Assembly (NCBI GenBank): GCA_028278205.1
Contig: JANQES010000050.1
Span: 1-64,000 of the forward strand
Length of the DNA: 64,000 nucleotides
Direction of reading: 5' to 3'
From: Rhodothermales bacterium
GTDB lineage: Bacteria > Bacteroidota > Rhodothermia > Rhodothermales > Bin80
This document shows, one piece after another, positions 50,837-59,400 of the stretch (positions within the stretch are counted from its first letter, which is position 1; each line of letters starts with the position of its first letter). The notes below the pieces were generated by a model. That model searched no databases. It had not been told where the DNA came from and saw nothing but the letters and a program-made list of their open reading frames with translations. The position numbers and the translations under genes were made by a program.

Positions 50837-52867
50837 TCAGATGTGCGCTGGAATGGTAAAATAAAACGTGGTGCCCTGCCCTTCCTCCGATTCCACCCAG
50901 ATCCGACCCCCGTGGCGCTCGACGATCTTCTTGCACGTCGCCAGCCCGATGCCGGTGCCTTCGTACTGGCTCCGGCTGTGCAAACGCTGGAAGATCTCAA
51001 AGATCTTCTGCTGGTATTTTTTCTTAATGCCGATGCCGTTGTCTTTCACCGAGAAACGCCAGGCCCCCTCCTCCCGCAGGGCCGAGACATGCACGCGCGG
51101 GGCGGCCTCGCCTCGAAACTTGATGCCGTTGCTGATCAGGTTCTGAAAGACCTGCCCCAGTTGTGTGGCATCGCCCTCGACAGTCGGCATCGGATCGATG
51201 GCGACCTCGGCGCCGGCCTCATCGAGCGATGTTTGGATGCCGGCCAGGGTCTGTTGGAGCACCGCGCACACGTTGACGGGCTGCCGCTCTAACTCCTGGC
51301 GACCCACACGCGAGAACGCAAGCAGGTCGCGGATGAGCGCCTGCATGCGCTCCGAGCCGTCTACGATGTAGCCGATGAAAATGTCGGCGTCTTTGTCGAG
51401 TTGGCCTTTGTAGCGTTTTTCGAGGAGTTTGACGAAGCTGTTGATGGTGCGGAGGGGTTCCTGGAGGTCGTGCGAGGCGACGGAGGCGAACTGTTCGAGT
51501 TCTTCGTTGCTGCGTTTGAGTTGGGCCTGCGACGCCTCCAGCTTTGCCGTGCGCCGCGCCACCTTGTCTTCCAGCGTTCGGTTGGCCTCGGCGAGCTCCC
51601 GGTTGGCCGTTACCAGGCTTTTGTTCGCCTCTGCAAACCGAATTCCTACGTAGACAGCCATGGCGATGGAAAGAGACAAAATATTGATATAACGGGGATG
51701 GAACGTAGTGTCTGCCCACGGTAGCGCCACCAGGCCCAGATCATAGAATCTTTCCCACACTTGAACCAGGATAAAGGGAACAAAGCCGAAGCCTACGATC
51801 CACGCCCAGCGTTTTCTTCGCCAGATGGCCAGAGCAACCACACGAACCAACTCGATGACAACAAGAAGCGCAAAAACGAGGAAGTATGGGATGTTACTTT
51901 CGCGCACGAAGAATAGAATGGCGGCGGCGATTCCAAGCAGGAGAAACCCGTAGAAGAGTCCAGGTAGGGTCTCATAGAAGAAGGCATAGACCAGAAATAG
52001 CCCTGACAGCATTACACAGGCCCCAAGCGCAATAAAGATGTCCAAAAGAGGCATCACCCATTGCGGCACCTGCACAAAGGGGAGCTGGTAGAAGAGACAA
52101 ATCCACGAAAAGACGCAGCCGTAGAAAATCGATATGTAGAGGAAGAGCCGTTCGGATCGGTAGAGCGCATAGAGCAGGCCAAAGAACAGCGCAAAGGCCA
52201 GGAGGAACGCCGACAACGACCCCTGTTTAAAAATCCGGGCGCTCTGATGGTGCACCATCGTTGCCTGCTCGCCCCAATAGAGTCCAAAACCTGTGTGTCC
52301 CCATCGGGCACGAAACCCCTGAAGGGTGGCACTGGAGTAGCGCACGGCCAGCACGTGCTCGTCGCCGGCTTCGAGCGGTAGCACGAAGGGTTCTTGATTT
52401 ACAAACGGCTCTTCTTCGGTTCGGGTAGCTCCCACCTTTCCGCTGTGGTGGATCAGGCTCCCGTCGAGATACACTTCGGCCGCCCCCGCGTGAGAGAGAA
52501 CAAAACCGAGGGCTTGATCCCGAAGCGAGCTATCCAGGCGCAACCTGACGCGGAACCAGCCGATGCCGGGCCAGCCTTGTTGGGGAAGGCTCCTGGGCAA
52601 CAGCCGGGTATCAGCGATTTCCCAGCCTCGGTCGTCGAAGGCGGGATCGGCCCAGGCCGGGTTGTCGCCTGCGTGGTAGCGGGCCCTTTTGAAGAGCAAC
52701 CGCCCCCCGATGGCCCTACCAAGAAGGTCATAGTAGCCCGAGTCGCCGCCAACGCCGACAGCGTGTGCCGTCAGGGTAACGGTGGCGTCCTGCGGCTGGG
52801 CGTGAACGGAAGCGGTGAGACCAACAGCAAGCAGGAGATAAAGGGCGATTTTGTAGAAGACGCTCAT
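50837..52867 (-). CDS. 7TMR-DISM sensor histidine kinase
   Basis: 676 residues from the ATG at 52867. Signal peptide, an extracytoplasmic jelly-roll domain of the 7TMR-DISMED2 type (about 35-195), seven membrane segments (about 205-400), a coiled-coil linker, the HisKA motif SHDLQEPLRTINSF with the phospho-accepting His, and HATPase with NLISNGIKF, DNGIGI and EGTGIGLATCKKIVERHGG. It probably senses an extracellular carbohydrate-like ligand and phosphorylates a response regulator; no cognate regulator gene is nearby, apart from the broken one at 14062. Confidence 0.9.
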   Translation of the reverse strand: MSVFYKIALYLLLAVGLTASVHAQPQDATVTLTAHAVGVGGDSGYYDLLGRAIGGRLLFKRARYHAGDNPAWADPAFDDRGWEIADTRLLPRSLPQQGWPGIGWFRVRLRLDSSLRDQALGFVLSHAGAAEVYLDGSLIHHSGKVGATRTEEEPFVNQEPFVLPLEAGDEHVLAVRYSSATLQGFRARWGHTGFGLYWGEQATMVHHQSARIFKQGSLSAFLLAFALFFGLLYALYRSERLFLYISIFYGCVFSWICLFYQLPFVQVPQWVMPLLDIFIALGACVMLSGLFLVYAFFYETLPGLFYGFLLLGIAAAILFFVRESNIPYFLVFALLVVIELVRVVALAIWRRKRWAWIVGFGFVPFILVQVWERFYDLGLVALPWADTTFHPRYINILSLSIAMAVYVGIRFAEANKSLVTANRELAEANRTLEDKVARRTAKLEASQAQLKRSNEELEQFASVASHDLQEPLRTINSFVKLLEKRYKGQLDKDADIFIGYIVDGSERMQALIRDLLAFSRVGRQELERQPVNVCAVLQQTLAGIQTSLDEAGAEVAIDPMPTVEGDATQLGQVFQNLISNGIKFRGEAAPRVHVSALREEGAWRFSVKDNGIGIKKKYQQKIFEIFQRLHSRSQYEGTGIGLATCKKIVERHGGRIWVESEEGQGTTFYFTIPAHI

Positions 52868-53207
52868 GATCTGATCACTTCTTTGTGACGTCGCTGGCCC
52901 AAACAGGAAGGGGCTTTTTTTCCTCGAAGACACGCCAGCTAAACATTCCAACTGCTTTCCCGTCATTAGGTATCGGATCCGGGTTTGGCAAACTATGGGG
53001 AGGCGCCCCCTTCTCGGATGGGGAAGTTCCCCAGGAACGCATAAGAAAACGCTTAAATCAAATGAAATTAAAGCAATGGCCCGCCCTGTTGACGAAGCAC
53101 GCACATCCATACCGAGATCATCAACGACACAGGAGATGAGACTCTTCTGAATTCCTTAACAAGGCATTGACTTTATCTTCATCTCAAATGTATGCTGTGC
53201 CCTGGTT
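52868..53207. other. Intergenic region, no confident gene
   Basis: About 340 bases upstream of the double-Usp gene. A frame of 84 codons (52885-53139 plus) is open but has no ribosome-binding site or recognisable content, so I do not call it. A candidate promoter is listed separately at 53167. Confidence 0.4.
53167..53196 (+). promoter_or_regulatory. Candidate promoter of the Usp/PCP_red gene
   Basis: TTGACT (53167-53172) and TATGCT (53191-53196) are separated by 18 bases. The transcript would include the repeat hairpin 53208-53338. Confidence 0.35.
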
Positions 53208-53338
53208 TGATCGAGCGGGAGAAAGGGGGAGAGGGTAAAAGGGAGATACGAGCTTAACGGCTGACGAAATAGAAGGCGTCATCCTCTCCCTTTCCCCCGC
53301 TCACCCTCTCCCCCTCTCTCCCCCTCTCCCTCACCCTC
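53208..53338. repeat. GGGAGA-family hairpin with shared spacer
   Basis: Left arm GAGCGGGAGAAAGGGGGAGA with GGGTAAAAGGGAG (53213-53245), shared spacer-like GATACGAGCTTAACGGCTGA with CGAAATAGAA (53245-53274), right arm CCTCTCCCTTTCCCCCGCTC then more CCCTCTCC words (53283-53337). Same base family as the in-gene hairpin at 25776. Confidence 0.8.
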
Positions 53339-53372
53339 AACCCGCCCGTAGAGCAGCCTGCAAGGAGGCCGT

Positions 53373-55322
53373 ATGTACAAGAAGATCTTCGTTCCGGTAG
53401 ACAACTCAGAACACTCCATCGCCAGCATCGACATAGCCGTGGAATTGGCCAGGCGGTTCGACGCCGGCGTGGTGGGCAGCCATGCCTATGCCGCGCGGAT
53501 GCACGACTATCGCTTCAAGCAGATGGAGTTCACGCTGCCGGAAGAGTATCTGCTTGAGGATGCGATGGAGAAGCAGCGCAAGATCCACGACACGCTCATC
53601 ACGATGGGCCTGGAGTTGATCTCAGACTCGTACCTCGTCGTGGCCGATGCGCGCTGCAAAGAAGCCGGCGTCCCGTTCGAGCCGAAGATGTACGACGGCA
53701 AGAACTGGAAGGTCATCGTCAAAGACATCGAAGAGAGCGATTACGACCTCGTGGTGATGGGCGCGCTGGGGCTGGGCGCGGTCAAAGACAGCGTGCTCGG
53801 CAGCGTCTGCGAGCGCGTCACGCGGCGGGTGAAGACCGATACGCTGGTCGTCAAAAACCTGGGGTCTATCGAAGAGCAATTCAGCGCGGGCGGCGACGGC
53901 GAAGTGGGGCACAAGCACAGCGGCAACATCGTCGTGGGCATCGACGGCAGCCCGGAGGCGTTTGCCGGGTTGAAGACGGCGCTGACGCTGGGCAAAGAAC
54001 TGGGCAAGCAAGTCGAGGCCGTCTCGGTCTACGATCCGTATCTGCATTATGCGATGTTCAACAGCATCGTCAACGTGCTGACGGAGAAGGCGTCGAAGGT
54101 GTTCAAGTTCAAAGAGCAGGAGCAGCTTCACGAAGAGGTCATCGATACGGGGCTGGCGAAGATCTACCAGTCGCACCTCGAAGTGGCGCGGCGCATTGCC
54201 GAGGAAGAGGGCGTCGATCTGAAGATCACGCTGCTCGACGGCAAGGCGTTCGAGAAGATGCTTCAGTACGTGCGGCGCGAAGAGCCGTGGCTGCTGGTGC
54301 TTGGGCGCATCGGCGTACACAGCGACGAAGACATGGACATCGGCAGCAACACCGAAAACCTGCTCCGGCAGGCGCCCTGCAACATCTTGCTGTCGAGCCA
54401 GCGCTACACGCCGCGCATCGACGTGACGGCGGAGGAGACGATGCTCTGGACCGAGCCGGCCACGCGCCTGCTCAACACCGCGCCCGACTTCGCCCGCGGC
54501 ATCGCCCGCACGACGATCCACCGCTGGGCCATGGAACGCGGGCACTCGGTCATCACGCGCACCATCGTCGAGCAAGCGATGGGCAACATCCTGCCGCGCT
54601 CGGCGATGATCAAGATGGGCATCATCGCCGAAGATGTGGCGACGAAGGAGATCGACGCGGCGGATTCGGTGACGTACGTGTGCAGCGAATGCGGCTACGC
54701 CGCGCGCGACTTCGAGCCGGTCGAATGCGCTGTCTGCGGCGCGGGAGCCGAGGCCTTCCAGAAACTTGACAAAGAAGCCCTCGAAAGCCTCGTCCCGCTC
54801 GAAGGCGGCGTCGAAGAAGAGGCGACCTTCGACAACGTCAAGCTGAAATGGACCAAAGAGGCCCGTGAGGCGCTGCGGCAGGTACCCGACGGCTACCAGA
54901 TGCGGCGGGCCAAAGCGCAAATCGAAAAAAACGCCCGCGTCAAAAAAATACCGACCATCACGCTCGACCTGGTGATGGCTGTCATCGGCGACACGCTCGA
55001 AGCCACGCAGCACCTCAGCGAACCCGGCAAACTCAAATCCACCCCCGACGGCCCCGGCGACCGCGACGCCACCAGCAAACCGGCTATGGCTGAACTCATC
55101 AAAGATGGCGACTTCCTGTGGACGCCGGATGCCGTGGCGCGGCTCAACCGCGTCCCTGAAGGTTTCATGCGCACGCGCACGAAAGAGCGTGTCGAAGACG
55201 CCGCGCGCAAGCGAAGCACCACGCTCATCACGCTCGAAATCACCGAAGAAGGCATCGCCGAGGGCGTCAAGATGATGGAGGAGATGTTGAGGAAGCAGGC
55301 GGAGGAAAAAGGGAAGAAGTGA
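53373..55322 (+). CDS. Double universal-stress protein fused to three PCP_red units and a rubredoxin-like knuckle
   Basis: 649 residues, an unusual fusion. Usp domain 1 (1-165, starting KKIFVPVDNSEHS) and Usp domain 2 (184-345, starting NIVVGIDGSPEA) are nucleotide-binding folds. Then a PCP_red unit (355-402), a CxxCG...CxxCG rubredoxin-type site (CSECGYAARDFEPVECAVCG; about 437-456), PCP_red unit 2 (491-540) and unit 3 (580-630). The Usp ATP motif (G-2x-G-9x-G-S/T) is only partly kept (GALGLGAVKDSVLGSV in domain 1, LGRIGVHSDEDMDIGSN in domain 2). PCP_red was named from protochlorophyllide-reductase subunits and is otherwise uncharacterised. A redox or cofactor-linked stress role is inferred. 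Confidence 0.85.
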   Translation: MYKKIFVPVDNSEHSIASIDIAVELARRFDAGVVGSHAYAARMHDYRFKQMEFTLPEEYLLEDAMEKQRKIHDTLITMGLELISDSYLVVADARCKEAGVPFEPKMYDGKNWKVIVKDIEESDYDLVVMGALGLGAVKDSVLGSVCERVTRRVKTDTLVVKNLGSIEEQFSAGGDGEVGHKHSGNIVVGIDGSPEAFAGLKTALTLGKELGKQVEAVSVYDPYLHYAMFNSIVNVLTEKASKVFKFKEQEQLHEEVIDTGLAKIYQSHLEVARRIAEEEGVDLKITLLDGKAFEKMLQYVRREEPWLLVLGRIGVHSDEDMDIGSNTENLLRQAPCNILLSSQRYTPRIDVTAEETMLWTEPATRLLNTAPDFARGIARTTIHRWAMERGHSVITRTIVEQAMGNILPRSAMIKMGIIAEDVATKEIDAADSVTYVCSECGYAARDFEPVECAVCGAGAEAFQKLDKEALESLVPLEGGVEEEATFDNVKLKWTKEAREALRQVPDGYQMRRAKAQIEKNARVKKIPTITLDLVMAVIGDTLEATQHLSEPGKLKSTPDGPGDRDATSKPAMAELIKDGDFLWTPDAVARLNRVPEGFMRTRTKERVEDAARKRSTTLITLEITEEGIAEGVKMMEEMLRKQAEEKGKK

Positions 55323-55408
55323 GTGTTATGGTGTTATCGTGTTTGAGTGTTTTAGTTGGGCGACCTAAAAGAACTAAAACACGATAACACCATAACACTC
55401 AAACACTC
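55321..55408. repeat. Heptamer-repeat hairpin (AGTGTTT family), copy 4
   Basis: Left arm GAGTGTTATGGTGTTATCGT with GTTTGAGTGTTTTAGT (55321-55356); right arm ACTAAAACACGATAACACCA with TAACACTCAAACACTCC (55373-55409). It shares the TGA stop codon of the preceding gene (AAG-TGA-GTGTT). Confidence 0.9.
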
Positions 55409-55429
55409 CACCAGCCACAGCTCCCGATC

Positions 55430-57325
55430 ATGGCAAAGCACCTATTCCTCGCGACCCTGACCCTGCTCTTGATGGCAGCCACGGCGACGGCCCAGAATCG
55501 GGCGCCGGTCAACATGGGCTTTGAAGAAACGAGCCTGATGGATCCGCTCAAGCCTGCCGGCTGGTACGGCGGCGGCGACGGCTTCGTGGTGGAGATCGAC
55601 ACCGCGACGGCCTACGAAGGACGCAATAGCCTTCGCATGGAAACGATAGCCGAGGGAGGAACCGGCTTCGCCCTTGCCTCACAGTCGGTGCCCTCAAGCT
55701 TTGCCGGCGGGCGGCGGGTTCGCTATAGCGGGTACATCAAGACCGAGGACGTGGCCAACGGCTATGCCGGCTTGTGGATGCGCGTCGATGGGGTAAACGG
55801 CATGATCTACCTCGACAACATGCAAGGCCCCTTAGGCGGCGGTACCATCACCGGACCTGACGGCACGACCCCCTGGACGCGCTATGAGATTGAGATCCCC
55901 GTCGCGCCCAATGCCCAGCGAATCATCTTCGGCGCGCTCAAGCCGGGCACCGGCACCGCGTGGTTCGATGCGCTGGCGATCGAAGTGGATGAACAATCGA
56001 CGGTCGAGGCGGCGCCGGGGCAGGAGACAACCCCCAAACCCGACTATGCCGGTTGGCTCCAATCCGACGACGAACTCGCCACACCGGCGGATAGCAATGC
56101 CCCCACGGAAAGCGAAGCTGTCGTGGACTGGGTGCGCGCCAATCATCATCCCATCCGCTCGCTGCTGACGGATGAATTCGACGACCTGCACTTCCTCAAA
56201 CCCATCCTGGAAGGAAAGCGCATCGTGCAGTTGGGCGAGAGCGGCCACGGCATGGCCGAGTTCAACATGGCTAAAGTCCGCCTGATCAAGTTTCTCCACC
56301 AGGAACTCAGCTACGACGTCATCGCCTTCGAAAGTTCGATCTATGAATGCAACCGCGCCAACGAGCGCGCCGCCGAGGATCGTCCGGAGATCACGATGCG
56401 AAGCTGCATCTTCGGCGTCTGGCATACCGAGGAGGTGGTGCCCCTCTTCGAGTATTTGAAGGAGACGCACAGCACCGACCGCCCCCTCCTGCTGACCGGC
56501 TTCGACGTGCAGGAGAGCAGTGGGATGGGCAAACAAAATCGCCCCGATTTCTTCCGCGACGTGGTGGCCGTACTCGATACGGCCTACGCCCGGCAAGTCT
56601 ATGATTTCGACAAAGCCTTCATCGAGCGCCCCAGCGAAAGCCGCGAAAGCTCGATGGCGTTTTTTGCGGAAAACAAGGATCGGTTGATAGCCGGCTATGA
56701 TAGCCTGGCGCAGTATATCAGCCGGCACGAGGACGAACTGGCGCAGGCCTTCGCGGAGGATCCGAAGACACCGCTTCTGGCCCGGCAGGCAGCGTGGTCG
56801 CTCATCCAATACGTGCGCCAGAACACCGCCCCCAACTTTACGGAACGGTCCGAAATCCGCGACGAGGGCATGGCCGACAACCTCGACTTTCTCCTCAACA
56901 AATACTATCCGGATAAGAAAATCATCGTCTGGGGCCACAATTACCACATCCGGCACGCCAACGACGCCGTCGATCCGTCGCCCTCGCGCACGATGGGCGG
57001 CTGGGTGGCCGAGCGTCACCGCGATGCGTTGTATACCGTGGGTCTCTACACCTATCGCGGCAGCGCAGCGATGAACAACCGGCAGGTGTATCACGTCACG
57101 CAGGCATCGCGCGGAAGCCTGGAATCCATCCTCTATCAGGTACGCAAGAAATATTTCTTCGTCGATCTCTCGCAGCAAGAAAAGCACCCCGGCACCGCCT
57201 GGATGTTCGACCAGATTACGACGAAAACCTGGGGCACGAGAGACGTCCGGATGGTGCTTCGGGATCAATACGACGGCATCCTCTTCGTCGATACCGTGAC
57301 GCCGCCGGACTATCTGCCACGATGA
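55430..57325 (+). CDS. Erythromycin esterase-family protein with an N-terminal sugar-binding-like domain
   Basis: 631 residues. Signal peptide (about 1-21, ending ATAQ). Residues 25-185 form a beta-sandwich of the carbohydrate-binding type (NMGFEETSLMDPLKPAGWY). From about 230 the erythromycin esterase/ChaN-like domain begins: VQLGESGHGMAEF with the catalytic His, DVIAFESSIYECNR, GFDVQES and a late WGHNYHIRHA. Most relatives are hydrolases of unknown substrate; this is not evidence of antibiotic resistance. Confidence 0.85.
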   Translation: MAKHLFLATLTLLLMAATATAQNRAPVNMGFEETSLMDPLKPAGWYGGGDGFVVEIDTATAYEGRNSLRMETIAEGGTGFALASQSVPSSFAGGRRVRYSGYIKTEDVANGYAGLWMRVDGVNGMIYLDNMQGPLGGGTITGPDGTTPWTRYEIEIPVAPNAQRIIFGALKPGTGTAWFDALAIEVDEQSTVEAAPGQETTPKPDYAGWLQSDDELATPADSNAPTESEAVVDWVRANHHPIRSLLTDEFDDLHFLKPILEGKRIVQLGESGHGMAEFNMAKVRLIKFLHQELSYDVIAFESSIYECNRANERAAEDRPEITMRSCIFGVWHTEEVVPLFEYLKETHSTDRPLLLTGFDVQESSGMGKQNRPDFFRDVVAVLDTAYARQVYDFDKAFIERPSESRESSMAFFAENKDRLIAGYDSLAQYISRHEDELAQAFAEDPKTPLLARQAAWSLIQYVRQNTAPNFTERSEIRDEGMADNLDFLLNKYYPDKKIIVWGHNYHIRHANDAVDPSPSRTMGGWVAERHRDALYTVGLYTYRGSAAMNNRQVYHVTQASRGSLESILYQVRKKYFFVDLSQQEKHPGTAWMFDQITTKTWGTRDVRMVLRDQYDGILFVDTVTPPDYLPR

Positions 57326-57338
57326 CCTCGCAACCCTC

Positions 57339-58223
57339 GTGAAAACGTACCACGACATCCCCACCGACGGCGGCTCGAACATCATCGAGCAAGTCACTGA
57401 GCAGGCGAATCGCGTGCAGGCGCGGCTGGCGTCGGTGCGGCACGTAGTGGCCGTGATGAGCGGTAAAGGCGGCGTCGGCAAGAGTTCCATCACAGTCAAT
57501 CTGGCAGCGGCGCTGGCCCGCGACGGGCAGGCCGTGGGCATCCTCGACGCCGACATCAACGGCCCGTCGATTGCCAAGATGACGGGCGTGCGCGATCACA
57601 CGCCGCAGGCCGATGCGGCGGGCATGACGCCGGCCACCGGCGCGCTCGGCATCAAGGTGATGTCTATCGATCTGTTTCTGCCGCAAGACGGCACGCCGGT
57701 GCTCTGGAACGCGCCGACGCAGCAAGACGCCTACACCTGGCGCGGCATGATGGAGATGGCCGCCCTCCGCGAATTCCTCGCAGACACCGCCTGGGGCACG
57801 CTCGACCTACTGCTGGTCGATCTGCCGCCGGGCGCCGACAAGTTGCCCAACCTGGCCGACGTGCTGCCTTCGCTTTCGGGGACCATCGTCGTGACGATTC
57901 CGTCGGGCGTCTCGCAGTTGGTCGTTGCCAAGTCGATCACGATGGCGAAGGAGATCGTGGGGAGGCTGGTGATCGGGTTGGTGGAGAACATGGCGGCGTA
58001 TGTGTGCGCGCATTGCGGCCAGGAGGAGGCGCTGTTTCCCGTGGGCCGGGTGGAGGAACTCGCGGCGGGGCACGACGTGCCGTACCTGGGCCGCATCCCC
58101 TTCGACCCCCGCCTCGCTGCCGCCGCCGACGACGGCACGCTCTTTATGCAACACCACCACGCCACCCCCGCCGGCCAATCCATCGCGCAGATTGCTGAAA
58201 AGGTGCGGGCGTTTCTGGGCTAG
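57339..58223 (+). CDS. Mrp/NBP35-type P-loop ATPase (Fe-S carrier)
   Basis: 294 residues from a GTG start. The deviant Walker A SGKGGVGKSS (41-50), GILDADINGPSI (switch I with DxDxxGPS), VDLPPGADKLP (Walker B/switch) and CAHCG near residue 220 (a CxxC that can bind a bridging Fe-S cluster) identify it as an ApbC/Mrp-family scaffold ATPase loading Fe-S clusters. It lacks the N-terminal DUF59 domain found in many Mrp proteins. Adjacent to the zinc-ribbon/PCP_red gene, consistent with cofactor maturation. Confidence 0.9.
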   Translation: MKTYHDIPTDGGSNIIEQVTEQANRVQARLASVRHVVAVMSGKGGVGKSSITVNLAAALARDGQAVGILDADINGPSIAKMTGVRDHTPQADAAGMTPATGALGIKVMSIDLFLPQDGTPVLWNAPTQQDAYTWRGMMEMAALREFLADTAWGTLDLLLVDLPPGADKLPNLADVLPSLSGTIVVTIPSGVSQLVVAKSITMAKEIVGRLVIGLVENMAAYVCAHCGQEEALFPVGRVEELAAGHDVPYLGRIPFDPRLAAAADDGTLFMQHHHATPAGQSIAQIAEKVRAFLG

Positions 58224-58230
58224 TTTTGTT

Positions 58231-58287
58231 TAACCGCAGAGGCCGCTGAGCACGCAGAGAAAAGCCTCTGCGCTCTCTGCGGTAATC
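58231..58287. repeat. Inverted repeat of the CTCTGCGG type
   Basis: AACCGCAGAGGCCGCTGAGC with ACGCAGAG on the left; CCTCTGCGCTCTCTGCGGT on the right, with a short AAAAG loop. Words CGCAGAG / CTCTGCG are 7-9 bases long. It fills the gap after the Mrp gene. Confidence 0.75.
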
Positions 58288-58310
58288 ATCCATCTAAACA
58301 ACGGACGGCT

Positions 58311-58820
58311 ATGAAGTTCTTATGTGTGACCTGCGACGAACCGATGAAGCTGCTAGAAACGCGCGGCCCGGATGAAGGCTCGATGTCGATCATCTACCGC
58401 TGCCCCTCGTGCCAGCGCGACATCGCGATGCTGACCAATGCCATGGAAACGCAGATGGTCCGCTCGCTCGGCGTCAAGATCGGCGGGCGCGCGGTGCCTG
58501 CCGAGCCGATGGAGATGCTGCGCTCGTCGCTGGCCGAACAACGCGACGAGGTGTCTGCGCCGGCGCCCGCCGCAGCGCCTGCCGAAAAGACATCCGGCTC
58601 GAAATGCCCCTTCACCGGCGTCGTCACCGAGGCGTACGCCCAGCAAGAACGCGCCGCCGGCCCGGTCTGGACTCAGGAAGCCCAGGCCCGCATCGAACGC
58701 ATCCCGTCGTTCATCCAATCGATGGTCAAAAAAGGCGTCGAAGACTATGCCCGCGAGCAAGGCTACGCCGAGATCGACGCGACGGTCATGGACGAGGTCA
58801 AAGGCCGGTTTGGGATGTGA
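58311..58820 (+). CDS. Zinc-ribbon plus PCP_red domain protein
   Basis: 169 residues. N-terminal CVTC (5-8) and CPSC (31-34) form a zinc ribbon. A Pro/Ala linker includes SGSKCPFTGVV. The C-terminal PCP_red domain (about 119-167: VWTQEAQARIERIPSFIQSMVKKGVEDYAREQGY) is the same unit as in the 45580 and 53373 genes. Soluble. It lies after the Mrp ATPase. Function unknown; possibly part of a tetrapyrrole or Fe-S handling set. Confidence 0.83.
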   Translation: MKFLCVTCDEPMKLLETRGPDEGSMSIIYRCPSCQRDIAMLTNAMETQMVRSLGVKIGGRAVPAEPMEMLRSSLAEQRDEVSAPAPAAAPAEKTSGSKCPFTGVVTEAYAQQERAAGPVWTQEAQARIERIPSFIQSMVKKGVEDYAREQGYAEIDATVMDEVKGRFGM

Positions 58821-58894
58821 GGTTTGTACTGCGCCGTGCGTACTGCGTATTGCGTCTAAACACCGTTATGCAACACGAGGTACGCAATACAAAC
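58821..58894. repeat. Heptamer-repeat hairpin (GTACTGC family), copy 3
   Basis: Left arm TTTGTACTGCGCCGTGCGTA with CTGCGTATTGCGT (58824-58857); right arm TGCAACACGAGGTACGCAAT with ACAAACC (58869-58894). The right arm is less complete than in the other two copies and includes the AACACGAG spacer word. Confidence 0.75.
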
Positions 58895-58929
58895 CCTCTT
58901 TCGTGTTGCCTTCGTCATATCCGGCTTTC

Positions 58930-59364
58930 ATGGCTTCGCAAAATCCCAAAAAATACCGTCAAGCCGCCGTCACGTATTTGATCTACGGACTCATCTACTG
59001 GGGCGGCGGGTTGTATTTGATCGAGATGGGCATTTCTGCGCAGAGCGGGACGGCGTGGTTTATCATCGGCGCACTGTTCATCCTCATTTTTCCCCCGCTG
59101 ATCTGGAACGGCGCCCGGTCGAAAATCCTGAAATGGTTCACGCGGTTGCTGGCCGTCTTCCTCGTCGTGCGCCTCATCGGCCTGCTCCGCGTCATCCTCA
59201 ACGACGACGGCGCGCTGGCGCCGCTGCCCTGGGGCGGCGAGATGCCGCTCGTCTACGGCGCCGTCGCCTTCATGGTCGTCGCCGCCGTAGCCTGCTGGAT
59301 GCTGGCGCGGGCGGGGTGGAATATCGAATTCGGGAAAAAACAGCCGATGGAGCCGGCGGCTTGA
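58930..59364 (+). CDS. Integral membrane protein of unknown function
   Basis: 144 residues from ATG 58930. Four predicted membrane segments: about 12-32, 38-57, 64-82 and 105-127. Basic loops (SKILKWFTR) suggest cytoplasmic placement of the second loop. No family recognised. Same orientation as the Mrp and PCP_red genes. Confidence 0.75.
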   Translation: MASQNPKKYRQAAVTYLIYGLIYWGGGLYLIEMGISAQSGTAWFIIGALFILIFPPLIWNGARSKILKWFTRLLAVFLVVRLIGLLRVILNDDGALAPLPWGGEMPLVYGAVAFMVVAAVACWMLARAGWNIEFGKKQPMEPAA

Positions 59365-59400
59365 TGGATTTCAGTTTTCAAGAATAGGGCGAGTCTGCCA

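Noticed and set aside
52885..53139. 84-codon frame upstream of the Usp fusion gene
   Set aside because: No ribosome-binding site or recognisable motif; likely chance.
55430..57325. Erythromycin esterase-family gene as a resistance determinant
   Set aside because: The family is broad, mostly of unknown substrate; the gene has a signal peptide and extra domain and no resistance-island context.
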